Below are positions 1 through 8,191 of a stretch of 64,000 nucleotides of DNA, piece after piece. The number at the start of each line of letters is the position of its first letter. The stretch's first letter is position 1. Both the position numbers and the translations under genes were made by a program. A model generated the notes under the pieces. That model had not been told where the DNA came from. It did no database searches and saw only the letters and a list, made by a program, of their open reading frames with translations. Origin of the DNA: Mycobacterium malmoense (GTDB lineage Bacteria; Actinomycetota; Actinomycetes; Mycobacteriales; Mycobacteriaceae); assembly GCF_019645855.1 (NCBI RefSeq), contig NZ_CP080999.1, positions 5,146,001 to 5,210,000 on the forward strand. The letters run 5' to 3'.

Positions 1-69
1 GGGGTCGACATGGCCAACCCCATGCAACCGGTGAGCAAGCCGTTCGAAATCGACGTGACCTGCTCCTAG
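1..69 (+). CDS. lpqH: LpqH (19 kDa lipoprotein), C-terminal end only
   Basis: The first 69 bases read in frame as the last 22 codons of a protein ending VDMANPMQPVSKPFEIDVTCS, then TAG. This closely resembles the C-terminus of the mycobacterial 19 kDa cell-surface lipoprotein LpqH, which in M. tuberculosis (Rv3763) also lies tail-to-tail with tcrY. The N-terminus, including the lipobox, lies outside the window. The gene converges with tcrY, whose stop begins 16 bases downstream. The identification rests on a short but distinctive tail plus synteny. Confidence 0.85.
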   Translation, partial: GVDMANPMQPVSKPFEIDVTCS

Positions 70-84
70 CCCTAGCTCGGTGAC

Positions 85-1608
85 CTAGTCGTTCGAAGCG
101 GGTGGTTTCCACCCGTTGACTGGCAACCGCACCGTGAACTCGGTACGACCGGGCGAGCTGTCCACCGTGATCGTTCCGTTGTGCGCCTTGACGACCGCCG
201 AGACGATCGCCAGCCCCAGCCCGGTGCTGCCGCCTTTACGGGAGCGCGAGGAATCGCCGCGGGCGAACCGCTCGAAAACCTCCGATTGAAGCGCTGCCGG
301 AATGCCGGAGCCGTTGTCGACCACCTGCAGCACGGTGTGCGTCGGCTCGGCACTCAATCGCGTCGTCACGACAGTGCCGGCGGCGGTGTGCACGCGGGCG
401 TTGGCAAGCAGGTTCGTCAACACCTGGTGCAGCCGCGCCGCATCACCGGTGACGACCACGGGTTCTTCGGGCAGGTCAAGCTCCCACTGATGATCCGGTC
501 CGGCGACGTGTGCGTCGCTGACCGCGTCAACCGCCAACCTCGACAGATCCACCGGTTCGCGTTCCAGCGGCCGGCCGGAGTCCAGGCGGGCCAGCAGCAG
601 CAGGTCCTCGACGAGGCGGGTGATCCGCTCGGTCTCCGATGCCACCCGGCTCATCGCGTGCGCCACCGCCTCGCGGTCCCCGCCGTCCTGGCCCATGCGT
701 TGGGCGAGTTCGGTGTAGCCCCGTATCGCGGCGAGCGGGGTGCGCAGTTCGTGGCTGGCGTCGGCGACGAACTGCCGGACCCGGGTTTCGCTGGCCTGCC
801 GCGCCGACAGCGCCGCCGCGATGTGGTCGAGCATCCGGTTCAGCGCCGACCCGAGCTGACCCACCTCGGTGGCCGGGTTCGCGTCGGATTCGGCCACCCG
901 CACCGGCAGCTCGACCTCGCCGCGGTCCAACGGAAGTTCGACGACTTCGCTCGCGGTTTGCGCGACGCGGCGCAGCGGCTCCAGCGCCCGCCTGATGATG
1001 ATGACGCCGGCGGTGGTCGCGGCGACCAGCGCGATCACCGTGACGATCCCAAGGATGATCAGCATCCGGATCATGGTGGCGTCGACGTTGGACATCGACA
1101 GGCCGGTGACGATGACGTCGCCGCCGCTTCGGCTCGGCGCGGCGACCACCCGGTATCGGCCGAGGTCGTTGAGGTCCAGGGTCACCGGCGTGCGGCTGCC
1201 GGCAATCTGTTCCAGTTGGGCTTGCGCGGTTGGGGTTAACGCGGCCCGGGAACCGGCGCCGGTCAGGTAGCCGGCGTCAACGACCTTGCCATGGTTGATC
1301 ACCGCGGCCACCATCCCCGCCGGCTGGCCCGGGGCATCGAGGAACCGCGGACCGGGGCCCGGCCTCGGGTAGAAGTGCGATTCGTGGTGCCAGCCCGGAT
1401 GTTTCGGTTCGGGGTACATCAGTGCCGACCGGTAGGAGGCCCCGGCGAGCTGCACGTCGAGCTGCGTCACGAGGTGGTGTTGCAGCGCCAGTTCGGTCGC
1501 CGCGGTGATGCCGACGCATACGATGGCGAGAACCAGGATCTGCCCGACCAGCAGCCGCAGCCGAAGAGACCAGGCGCGCCGTGGGCTAGCGGGCCGGCTT
1601 GAGGACAT
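85..1608 (-). CDS. tcrY: TcrY, sensor histidine kinase
   Basis: This 507-aa membrane-bound histidine kinase is the sensor of the TcrX/TcrY pair. Two membrane segments (about residues 19-41 and 181-205) flank an extracytoplasmic sensor domain. A HAMP linker follows, then the dimerisation H-box ASHELRTPL with phospho-acceptor His286, the N-box (LLANARVHT) and the G-box (GSTGLGLAIV) of the HATPase domain. The ATG start at 1608 overlaps the 3' end of tcrX by 23 bases, which indicates translational coupling. The M. tuberculosis protein is about 475 aa, so a start some 30 codons later is possible. The sensed signal cannot be read from sequence. Confidence 0.93.
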   Translation of the reverse strand: MSSSRPASPRRAWSLRLRLLVGQILVLAIVCVGITAATELALQHHLVTQLDVQLAGASYRSALMYPEPKHPGWHHESHFYPRPGPGPRFLDAPGQPAGMVAAVINHGKVVDAGYLTGAGSRAALTPTAQAQLEQIAGSRTPVTLDLNDLGRYRVVAAPSRSGGDVIVTGLSMSNVDATMIRMLIILGIVTVIALVAATTAGVIIIRRALEPLRRVAQTASEVVELPLDRGEVELPVRVAESDANPATEVGQLGSALNRMLDHIAAALSARQASETRVRQFVADASHELRTPLAAIRGYTELAQRMGQDGGDREAVAHAMSRVASETERITRLVEDLLLLARLDSGRPLEREPVDLSRLAVDAVSDAHVAGPDHQWELDLPEEPVVVTGDAARLHQVLTNLLANARVHTAAGTVVTTRLSAEPTHTVLQVVDNGSGIPAALQSEVFERFARGDSSRSRKGGSTGLGLAIVSAVVKAHNGTITVDSSPGRTEFTVRLPVNGWKPPASND

Positions 1609-2290
1609 AGCCCGCGCCGCGCAGTGTATGGATCATGGGGTCGCGACCGTTGTCAATCTTCTTGCGCAGGTAGGAAATGTAGAGTTCGACGATGTTGGAC
1701 CGGCCGCCGAAGTCGTAGCTCCACACCCGGTCAAGGATCTGGGCCTTGCTCAACACCCGCTTGGCGTTGCGCATCATGAAACGCAGCAGCTCGAACTCGG
1801 TGGAGGTCAACGAGATTGGTTCGCCGGCACGCGTCACCTCGTGACTGTCCTCGTCTAACACCAGGTCTCCGACCACCAGCTGTGCCCCGCTGTCCACCGT
1901 CGTTATTCCGGTGCGCCGCAACAGCGCCCGCAACCGCAACACCACCTCTTCGATGCTGAACGGTTTGGTGACGTAGTCGTCGCCGCCCGCGGTCAACCCG
2001 GCGATGCGGTCTTCCACCGCGTCCTTGGCCGTCAGCAGCAACACCGGCAGCTGCGGGTTCTCTTCGCGAAGCTTGTGCAGGACGTCAAGCCCACTCATAT
2101 CGGGCAGCATCACGTCGAGAACGACCACGTCGGGCCGTTGGGCGCGGGCGGCCGCGATCGCCGACGATCCGTCGCCCGCGGTGGAGATGTTCCAGCCCTC
2201 GTACCGCAATGCCATCGACACCATCTCGGCCAAGACGGGCTCGTCGTCGACGACGAGAACGTTGATCGGGTTGCCGTCGGCACGACACAT
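1586..2290 (-). CDS. tcrX: TcrX, OmpR/PhoB-family response regulator
   Basis: This is the DNA-binding partner of TcrY. From the ATG at 2290 it is 234 aa, the family length. The receiver domain carries the acidic pocket VVDDEP (Asp15/Asp16), phospho-acceptor Asp59 in VVVLDVMLPDMSG and the conserved Lys in VTKPF. A C-terminal OmpR-type winged helix follows (LTSTEFELLRFMM, VWSYDFGGRSNIVELYISYLRKKI). An in-frame start at 2344 would add 18 unconserved residues, so 2290 is preferred. It is transcribed ahead of tcrY as one operon. Confidence 0.93.
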   Translation of the reverse strand: MCRADGNPINVLVVDDEPVLAEMVSMALRYEGWNISTAGDGSSAIAAARAQRPDVVVLDVMLPDMSGLDVLHKLREENPQLPVLLLTAKDAVEDRIAGLTAGGDDYVTKPFSIEEVVLRLRALLRRTGITTVDSGAQLVVGDLVLDEDSHEVTRAGEPISLTSTEFELLRFMMRNAKRVLSKAQILDRVWSYDFGGRSNIVELYISYLRKKIDNGRDPMIHTLRGAGYVLKPAR

Positions 2291-2392
2291 GACAACCCGC
2301 TCTGCCGAGGCTCGAGACTGCGTCACAAGTTCCAGTATCCGCACCCGGCTGGGCCAACGCTATGGAATTGCTATGCGTGTCCTGTGAAATGC

Positions 2393-2548
2393 CTAGTACC
2401 AGTAGCGCCGGCCGGCGACCGGGCGGCCCACCGAACCCATGATCCACAACGCCGCACCGATGACGAGCAAGACGATGCCAAGCACCCATAACAAATGGAT
2501 GCCGAAGACAAATCCGAGGACAAGCAAGACCGCGCCTACGATGATCAT
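2393..2548 (-). CDS. Small DUF6131-like membrane protein (51 aa)
   Basis: A short frame on the minus strand encodes 51 residues starting MIIVGAVLLVLGFVFGI and ending RPVAGRRYWY. It has two hydrophobic stretches (about 2-17 and 19-37) separated by a tight turn, and a basic-aromatic tail. This pattern matches the tiny actinobacterial membrane proteins grouped as DUF6131. A purine-rich stretch containing AAGGAAG lies just before the ATG. It sits 40 bases downstream of the next small membrane gene on the same strand, so the two are probably co-transcribed. The function is unknown. Confidence 0.7.
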   Translation of the reverse strand: MIIVGAVLLVLGFVFGIHLLWVLGIVLLVIGAALWIMGSVGRPVAGRRYWY

Positions 2549-2588
2549 GACAACTTCCTTTGCGTAAGGGGTTCTGGGCCACCGGGCT

Positions 2589-2807
2589 TTAACCGGGCAT
2601 CGAACTGGGCTGTGGTAGATGGCAATCCTTGACTTTCGGGTTGACGCCCGCGTAGTTCAAGGGCCCCGCGATCACCGTCAGCGCGATGTTTCCCGCCGTG
2701 ACACAACTTGTTGACCCACCCTTGAAGTAGTCGCGCTGGTACGCCGCGAAGGCTCCGATGAGCAGCCACGCCAGGACAATCGCGCCGATCACTCCGCGAC
2801 CACGCAT
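2589..2807 (-). CDS. Small secreted or membrane protein of unknown function (72 aa)
   Basis: The start is set at 2807 because GGAGG lies 5 bases upstream. An upstream in-frame codon at 2870 would add 21 non-hydrophobic residues. The product begins MRGRGVIGAIVLAWLLIGAF, which is a signal anchor or signal peptide. About 50 polar residues follow, with two cysteines (STSCVTAG and VKDCHLP) that could form a disulfide outside the membrane. It lies directly upstream of the DUF6131-like gene. I recognise no characterised family. Confidence 0.65.
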   Translation of the reverse strand: MRGRGVIGAIVLAWLLIGAFAAYQRDYFKGGSTSCVTAGNIALTVIAGPLNYAGVNPKVKDCHLPQPSSMPG

Positions 2808-2933
2808 GGTGACCTCCAGTTGTGTTTCGAGAAGACTTCCCGTCCGCCTAGCGTTACCCGTTGAACTCATGTCTAAACATTGCTGGATTCAAGCAGCCGC
2901 CTTTGGCGCCATGGCAAAACGAAGCCGGGCACG

Positions 2934-3344
2934 CTAGCTATGGTCGGCCAGCCACGCCGCGGCCCGCTTCCTGGACGCCCGCGACAGCCATGCGTCCTGA
3001 ATCAGCTCGGCTAACTCCGTCGTCGTGATCTCCGACAGTCGGCCGGCCCGCACCAATACCGACGGATGCCCGTCGAAATGGCTCGTGGTGAAGAACGGCG
3101 ACGACGGATCCTGGATAAGCGCCAGCTTGTCGTTCTCCGACTCGACCCAGAGCATGACCACGTCGGCGTAGCGTTCGCCGGTGTCCGGGTCGGCCGCGTC
3201 GGGCTGGGGAGTCCGGAAGAACACGAACGACTTTCCGCCCACCTGATAAATGGAGTTTCCCTTCGGGCCCTCCAAGCGCTTGACGTGCGGCATCGACGCG
3301 GCGATTCGATGCACGTCGCTTACCCGGGCAGATCTTTCGGCCAT
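2934..3344 (-). CDS. MmcQ/YjbR-family protein
   Basis: This 136-aa protein has the MmcQ/YjbR architecture: a short helical N-terminus, a beta-rich centre (IYQVGGKSFVFFRT, ADVVMLWVES, FFTTSHFDGHPSVLVRAG) and a C-terminal helix ending with a basic cluster (SRASRKRAAAWLA). Members have a CyaY-like alpha/beta fold and are often annotated as DNA-binding, but no biochemical role is settled. The start is placed at the ATG at 3344. A TTG at 3371 is also possible and would put GGAAGGA inside the gene. Confidence 0.75.
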   Translation of the reverse strand: MAERSARVSDVHRIAASMPHVKRLEGPKGNSIYQVGGKSFVFFRTPQPDAADPDTGERYADVVMLWVESENDKLALIQDPSSPFFTTSHFDGHPSVLVRAGRLSEITTTELAELIQDAWLSRASRKRAAAWLADHS

Positions 3345-3462
3345 AGCGGCAACATTACCGTCCTTCCACAAGACGTTCCGATCTGTAGCATGACGAGTGA
3401 TGTTGCGGCGAAGGGGGATTCACGATGTGTCACGCCCGGAATGACTTTCGAGGCGAGATGCC

Positions 3463-4296
3463 GTGACCGACACACTGTTCGCTGACATCTCCGAATTTCA
3501 AGTGCCCGTGGATGACTCGTATCCGTACCGGGTGCTGTCGATTCGGGTCTGCGACGGCACTTATCAAGATCACAACTTCGCCGCCAATTATGCGTGGACG
3601 CGCGCCGCCTTGGACAGCGGACGCATGACGTTCGGGATCGTCTACACCTACGCGCGCCCGAACTGGTCGGACAATGCCGACACCGTGCGTTCGATGATCG
3701 ACGCCGGCGGCGGCCTGCACCCGCGGGTCGCGCTGATGCTCGACGTCGAATCGGGAGGCAACCCACCCGGCGACGGCTCAAGCTGGATCAACAACCTGTA
3801 CTGGAACCTGGCCGACTACGCCGGCTCGCCCGCGCGAATCATCGGTTATGCCAACGCTTATGACTTCGACAACATGTGGCGGACACGGCCCGACGGGTTG
3901 CGGGTCATCGCGGCGGGTTACGGGTCCGATCCGGACCTCCCGGGCCAAGTCGCGCACCAATACACCAACGGCACGGGCTTCAGCCCCAATCTGCCGCAGG
4001 GATGCCCGCCGTTCGGCAATTGCGACATGAACTCCGCCGACGGGCTGACACCGCAAGGGTTTGCCGCCGCCTGCGGCATCGCTACGAATGGAGGATGGTT
4101 GATGGCGCTCACCGACGACGAGCAAGCCGAACTGTTGAGCAAGGTCCGCGACATCTGGGACCAACTGCGCGGGCCCAACGGTGCCGGCTGGCCCCAACTT
4201 GGCAAGAACAGCCAGGGCCAATACCTCACGCCCGTCGACGCGATCGCGGCGATCAAGACCGACGTGGAAGGCCTGCAAGCGGCGGCCGGAAGCTAG
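3463..4296 (+). CDS. GH25-like lysin with phage-type C-terminal module
   Basis: This 277-aa protein resembles mycobacteriophage lysins. The N-terminal about 205 residues look like a GH25 muramidase-type barrel. Asp8 and Glu11 (ADISEFQ) and Asp94/Glu96 (LMLDVESGG) sit where GH25 catalytic acids occur. The C-terminal about 60 residues (DDEQAELLSKVRDIWDQL, GWPQLGKN, LTPVDAIAAIK) match a helical module repeatedly seen at the ends of actinophage lysins and tail proteins. There is no signal peptide, as expected for a holin-dependent phage enzyme. It starts at GTG after GAGGCGAGA. No other phage genes surround it. A DUF1906-type barrel is the alternative. Confidence 0.65.
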   Translation: MTDTLFADISEFQVPVDDSYPYRVLSIRVCDGTYQDHNFAANYAWTRAALDSGRMTFGIVYTYARPNWSDNADTVRSMIDAGGGLHPRVALMLDVESGGNPPGDGSSWINNLYWNLADYAGSPARIIGYANAYDFDNMWRTRPDGLRVIAAGYGSDPDLPGQVAHQYTNGTGFSPNLPQGCPPFGNCDMNSADGLTPQGFAAACGIATNGGWLMALTDDEQAELLSKVRDIWDQLRGPNGAGWPQLGKNSQGQYLTPVDAIAAIKTDVEGLQAAAGS

Positions 4297-4303
4297 CGGC
4301 ACG

Positions 4304-4714
4304 TCACTGGTCGAGGACCTTCGTCAGCAGGGCGGTCAACCGCTTCTGCTCGCCCGGGGTAAGACGGTCGGTCAGCGGCGCCATGAGTTGACCGATCTCG
4401 GCAATGACCCGGGTTTTCACACCTTGCGCCTCAGCCGTAAGGCCGATCCGCACCGAGCGGCCGTCGGCGGAGTCGGCGCTTTTTCGCACCAGGCCGCGCT
4501 GGAGCGCCCGGTCGATGAGGCCGCTGACCGTCGAGCGCTCCAGTCCGAGATAGGTCGCGAGTTCGGCCATCGTGGGTTCCCGGTCACGCAGTATCCCCAG
4601 GACACGCAGTTGCGTCAGCGACAGATCGTGTTCGGCGGCAACGCGGTTCAGCACCGCGATCACCGCGAATGACACTTGCACCAGGCTGTCCCGAAGGTCA
4701 TCGGCGGTATCCAT
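4304..4714 (-). CDS. MarR-family transcriptional regulator
   Basis: This 136-aa winged-helix regulator has the MarR pattern: helix-turn-helix TMAELATYLGLERSTVSGL followed by the wing (SADSADGRSVRIGLTAEA) and C-terminal dimerisation helices. It is divergent from the oxidoreductase gene starting at 4808. The 93-base gap carries two near-identical 21-bp imperfect palindromes (separate entry), so it very probably represses both itself and its neighbour. The ligand is unknown. The stop converges with the lysin gene, 7 bases away. Confidence 0.9.
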   Translation of the reverse strand: MDTADDLRDSLVQVSFAVIAVLNRVAAEHDLSLTQLRVLGILRDREPTMAELATYLGLERSTVSGLIDRALQRGLVRKSADSADGRSVRIGLTAEAQGVKTRVIAEIGQLMAPLTDRLTPGEQKRLTALLTKVLDQ

Positions 4715-4733
4715 GGCACAACCCTACCTTGCA

Positions 4734-4776
4734 TTAGTTCGTAATGCCATCTAATATAGTTCGTGTTACCATCTAA
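4734..4776. promoter_or_regulatory. Duplicated MarR operator (two 21-bp half-palindromic copies)
   Basis: Positions 4734-4754 and 4756-4776 are direct repeats sharing AGTTCGT and CCATCTAA. Each copy is an imperfect palindrome, with TTAG at one end and CTAA at the other in the first copy. Centre-to-centre spacing is 22 bp, about two helical turns, so two dimers would bind on the same face. They fill the gap between the MarR gene and the oxidoreductase start, overlapping where both promoters must be. Confidence 0.75.
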
Positions 4777-4807
4777 ATTTGGGTTGACTTGGTTGAGGAG
4801 AAGCAAG

Positions 4808-5776
4808 ATGCACGCAGCCGTTGTCACCGCGTTCGACAGGCCGCCGGCCTACCGGGAGTTCCCTCGCCCTACCCCGCAAACTCCCGACGAGATCCTGGTC
4901 GACGTCGTCGCCGTCGGCCTGCATCCCCGGGTGCGCTCGCAGGCCGACGGCTCGCATTACACCAGTTCCGGGGAGCTGCCCCTGGTGCCCGGCATCGACG
5001 GGGTGGGGCGCGCTCCCGACGGGAGTCTGCGCTACTTCGTCCTGCCCGATACCACGATGGGCGCGATGGCCGAGCAGACCGTCGTCGACCGGCGCCGCAG
5101 CGTCGTTCTGCCAGAGGGTGCCGATCCGATTTTGGTGGCCGCGGCGATGAATCCCGTCATGTCCGCGTGGATCGCCCTTCGCCGGCGCATCGAGTTCGAG
5201 CCCGGCCAAACGGTCCTGGTTCTTGGCGCCACCGGCAGCGCGGGTCGCATGGCCGTGCAGGTCGCCAAGCGCCTTGGAGCCAGCCACGTCATCGGCGCCG
5301 GACGCGACGCTCGGCGGCTCTCGACGCTGAGCGGTCTCGGTGCCGACGCCACCGTCCGACTCGACAGCGCCTCTGCGGTAAGCGATCTCGCTCGGGTGGC
5401 GCGCGATGTCGATGTCGTCATCGACTACCTCTGGGGTCCGATCACGGCCGAGGTGATGACCGGCATCGCCATCGCCCGCAATCGTTCCGACCCCGGAAAG
5501 CCCCTCACCTGGATCGAGATCGGCTCGGTCGCCGGCACATCGGCCGAGATTCCGTCCGCGGCGCTGCGCGCCATCCGCCTACAGATCGTGGGCAGCGGCC
5601 AGGGGTCGGTCCCGATCTCTGACATCCTGGCCGAATTGCGCACCCTGGCCGGCGAAATCACCGGCGGCACCTTCAAACTCGACACCCGCGCCGTGCCGCT
5701 CGCCGACGTCGAGGCCGCGTGGAACGACACCGCCAGCGACCAGCGGATCGTCATCACGCCCTCCGATTGGGGCTAA
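4808..5776 (+). CDS. Zinc-free medium-chain (quinone oxidoreductase-type) dehydrogenase
   Basis: This 322-aa MDR-superfamily enzyme has an N-terminal GroES-like domain and a Rossmann domain with NAD(P) motif VLGATGSAGRMAVQ (about residues 137-150). The structural and catalytic zinc ligands of classical alcohol dehydrogenases are absent, which points to a quinone or enone reductase. The start at 4808 is chosen because GAGGAG lies 7 bases upstream. An upstream frame from 4763 would run through the operator. It is divergent from and probably repressed by the MarR protein, a common arrangement for electrophile-responsive reductases. Its stop overlaps the convergent methyltransferase stop. Confidence 0.88.
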   Translation: MHAAVVTAFDRPPAYREFPRPTPQTPDEILVDVVAVGLHPRVRSQADGSHYTSSGELPLVPGIDGVGRAPDGSLRYFVLPDTTMGAMAEQTVVDRRRSVVLPEGADPILVAAAMNPVMSAWIALRRRIEFEPGQTVLVLGATGSAGRMAVQVAKRLGASHVIGAGRDARRLSTLSGLGADATVRLDSASAVSDLARVARDVDVVIDYLWGPITAEVMTGIAIARNRSDPGKPLTWIEIGSVAGTSAEIPSAALRAIRLQIVGSGQGSVPISDILAELRTLAGEITGGTFKLDTRAVPLADVEAAWNDTASDQRIVITPSDWG

Positions 5777-6714
5777 GCTTGCCGCCGCGCGGATATGTAG
5801 AGCGTGGGGGGCATCGCGTCCTCGGCGTCTTCGGGAACGCTGCGGCCATAGCGAGCCATCAGTTCCTCGAACGTTGCCGCCGACACGTCCCAGCCACGCT
5901 CGCGCAGCCAGCCGTCGACGGGCGTGCGTTCCTCGGGATACCAGAGGTCGTCGAAATCCGTTATCTCGGCGCTAACCAGCTTGGCGGCCGCGGCCCGCAT
6001 CCGCTGCATGTCCTCACGCTGGCGCCGAATCCGGTCGGGATCGGTGAAACCCTGGCCGGGCACGTTGGAAGCCAGCCAGCTGCCCGGTGCGCTGAGCGCA
6101 TGTATGCGCTCGAACAACAGGTCCTGCGCCTGCGCCGGCAGGTAACGCACAAGCCCTTCGGCCGACCAGGCGGCCGGTTTCGACGCATCAAATCCGTTCT
6201 CTTGCAATGCCTTCGGCCAATCCTGGCGCAGATCGATCGGCACGTTCACCAATTGAGCCCTCGGCCGCGCGCCGTGCTCGCGCAGCGTGTTGGACTTGAA
6301 CTCCAGCACCTTGGGCTGGTCCAGCTCGTAGACGACCGTGCCGTCGGGCCATGGCAGCCGCCAGGTACGCGCGTCCAGGCCGGCCGCCAGGATCACCACC
6401 TGCCGAACGCCGGCGTCGGCCGCGCCGAGAAAGAATTCGTCGAAAAACGCCGTCCGCGTGGCCATGAAGTCGATCATCAGCTGGATCCGCGTCCGCACAT
6501 CCGGTTCCAGCTCCATCGCCTTGGCTAGCAGCTTGGGATCCGCGTAGATGCTCCACATCCCGTCGCCCGCGGCGTCCACGAACACGCGCGCGAACGGGTC
6601 GTTGATGAGCGGATTCTCGCTCTCGGTCTCGGCGGCTCGGGCCGCAGCGACACCCAGTGCGGTGGCTCCCACGCTTTGGGTGATGTCCCAGGAATCGTTG
6701 TCGGTACGCGGCAT
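5773..6714 (-). CDS. SAM-dependent methyltransferase, Rv3767c/TIGR00027 family
   Basis: This 313-aa protein begins MPRTDNDSWDITQSVGATAL, very like Rv3767c of M. tuberculosis. The family (TIGR00027, leucine carboxyl methyltransferase-like) binds S-adenosylmethionine. The glycine-rich SAM segment is VVILAAGLDARTWRLPWP, followed by the acidic YELDQPKVL strand. The start is placed at 6714 because GGAAGGG is 8 bases upstream. The ATG at 6720 would be too close to it. The methyl acceptor is not known for this paralogous mycobacterial family. Confidence 0.9.
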   Translation of the reverse strand: MPRTDNDSWDITQSVGATALGVAAARAAETESENPLINDPFARVFVDAAGDGMWSIYADPKLLAKAMELEPDVRTRIQLMIDFMATRTAFFDEFFLGAADAGVRQVVILAAGLDARTWRLPWPDGTVVYELDQPKVLEFKSNTLREHGARPRAQLVNVPIDLRQDWPKALQENGFDASKPAAWSAEGLVRYLPAQAQDLLFERIHALSAPGSWLASNVPGQGFTDPDRIRRQREDMQRMRAAAAKLVSAEITDFDDLWYPEERTPVDGWLRERGWDVSAATFEELMARYGRSVPEDAEDAMPPTLYISARRQA

Positions 6715-6850
6715 CGCCATTTCCCTTCCAGGCCGAAAGTCAGTTAGTTGCACATACTATTGTTCCAGCCTTCGACGGGCGGGCCGGTGGCATAGGCTTT
6801 TCCCGGACGGCCGGGCGGCTCGAGCCGCCGGCGGAGTAGGTTTTCACCGC

Positions 6851-7897
6851 GTGGACCAGCTGGACCCGAAAGTGGATCTTCACGCCGTGGCGGAATGGAT
6901 GTCGCGGCAAGGATTGGGCGAGGGCCCGCTGGAGGACGTGTCCGCCGTCACCGGCGGAACGCAGAACGTCATGCTGCGCTTCGCCCGGGCCGGACGTCCC
7001 TATGTGCTGCGGCGCGGCCCGCGGCACCTGCGTCCGCGCAGCAACAGCGTGATCCTGCGGGAAACCACGGTCCTTGCCGCGCTGGCCGGCTCCGACGTGC
7101 CGCACCCGCACCTGATCGCCACCTGCGACGACCCCAGCGTGCTCGGCGACGCGGTGTTCTACCTGATGGAGCCGGTCGACGGATTCAACGCCGGCGAGGG
7201 CCTGCCGCCGTTGCACGCGGGCGATCCCGCTGTGCGGTTCCAGATGGGGCTGTCGATGGCCGACGCGCTGGCCAAGCTGGGCGCCGTCGACCACGTCGCC
7301 GTCGGCCTCGCCGATTTCGGCAAACCGGCCGGCTTTTTGGAACGCCAAGTGCCGCGCTGGCTTTCCGAGCTGGAGTCCTATCGGGAGTACGAGAATTACC
7401 CGGGGCCGGAGATCCCGGGGATCGAGCGGGTCGCGGCCTGGCTGGAGCGCCGCCGGCCGACGGTGTGGACGCCCGGCATCATGCACGGCGACTACCACGC
7501 CGCCAACGTGATGTTTTCCCGCACCGGGCCGGACGTCGTCGCCATCGTCGACTGGGAGATGTGCACGATCGGTGACCCGCTGCTCGATCTGGGCTGGCTG
7601 CTGGCCACGTGGCGCCAGCCCGACGGGTCCGCCGTGTTCAGCCACGCCCTGGGCGGCCAGGACGGGCTGGCCAGCACCGACGACCTGTTCCAGCGCTATG
7701 CCGCCAACACCACCCGCGACCTGTCGCACATCACCTGGTACACCGTGCTGGCCTGTTTCAAGCTCGGCATCGTGATCGAGGGCACCCTGGCCCGAGCCTG
7801 CGCGGGCAAGGCCGAAAAAGAGGTCGGCGACCAACTGCACGCGGCCACGGTGCACCTGTTCGAACGGGCGCTCACGCTTATCGATAACGAGAGCTGA
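6851..7897 (+). CDS. fadE36: Aminoglycoside-phosphotransferase-fold protein (FadE36 type)
   Basis: This 348-aa product has the kinase-like APH fold. An N-terminal lobe (TGGTQNVMLRFARAGRPYVL with the ATP-site Lys replaced by Arg in LRRGPR) precedes a catalytic loop GIMHGDYHAANVMF and an Asp motif AIVDWEMCTIGDPLLDLGW. It corresponds to Rv3761c, historically called FadE36 but not an acyl-CoA dehydrogenase. Relatives such as ACAD10/11 N-terminal domains phosphorylate hydroxyacyl-CoA. The GTG at 6851 gives the family length, whereas upstream codons in this frame would extend into non-conserved sequence. In M. tuberculosis it lies elsewhere relative to lpqH, so local order has changed. Confidence 0.82.
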   Translation: MDQLDPKVDLHAVAEWMSRQGLGEGPLEDVSAVTGGTQNVMLRFARAGRPYVLRRGPRHLRPRSNSVILRETTVLAALAGSDVPHPHLIATCDDPSVLGDAVFYLMEPVDGFNAGEGLPPLHAGDPAVRFQMGLSMADALAKLGAVDHVAVGLADFGKPAGFLERQVPRWLSELESYREYENYPGPEIPGIERVAAWLERRRPTVWTPGIMHGDYHAANVMFSRTGPDVVAIVDWEMCTIGDPLLDLGWLLATWRQPDGSAVFSHALGGQDGLASTDDLFQRYAANTTRDLSHITWYTVLACFKLGIVIEGTLARACAGKAEKEVGDQLHAATVHLFERALTLIDNES

Positions 7898-8191
7898 CCG
7901 GCATGTCGCACGATAGGTATTCGTTGCAACTCACGTGCAGTAATTACCCGGGCTAGCCCGAGGCGTCGCCGGCACCCCTAAAAGACTATCGGGAACCCTG
8001 ACCCCCGCCGCGGGGTTGGCCCGACGAGTGTGGGCGCGGGCGCGGTACTGACACCGACGGTCGCTGAGGTGTTTCGAAAGTCTGACCACCCGAACGGAAT
8101 TCGCTATCCCTGGAATCGCCGTTTGGTTGAGGATGCTGCGCTGCGCCACCAGACGGCGATCGGGCATTGAAAGTGAGAAGGTGGTGGCTAC
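7898..8191. other. Intergenic, no gene recognised
   Basis: 294 bases between fadE36 and the end of the Ntn-hydrolase pseudogene. Short frames exist but lack start signals and conserved motifs. A CG-rich palindromic patch (CCCCCGCCGCGGGG) is present near 8010-8025. Confidence 0.5.

Noticed and set aside
6851..7897. Aminoglycoside resistance phosphotransferase
   Set aside because: APH fold only; sequence and length match the FadE36-type housekeeping family.
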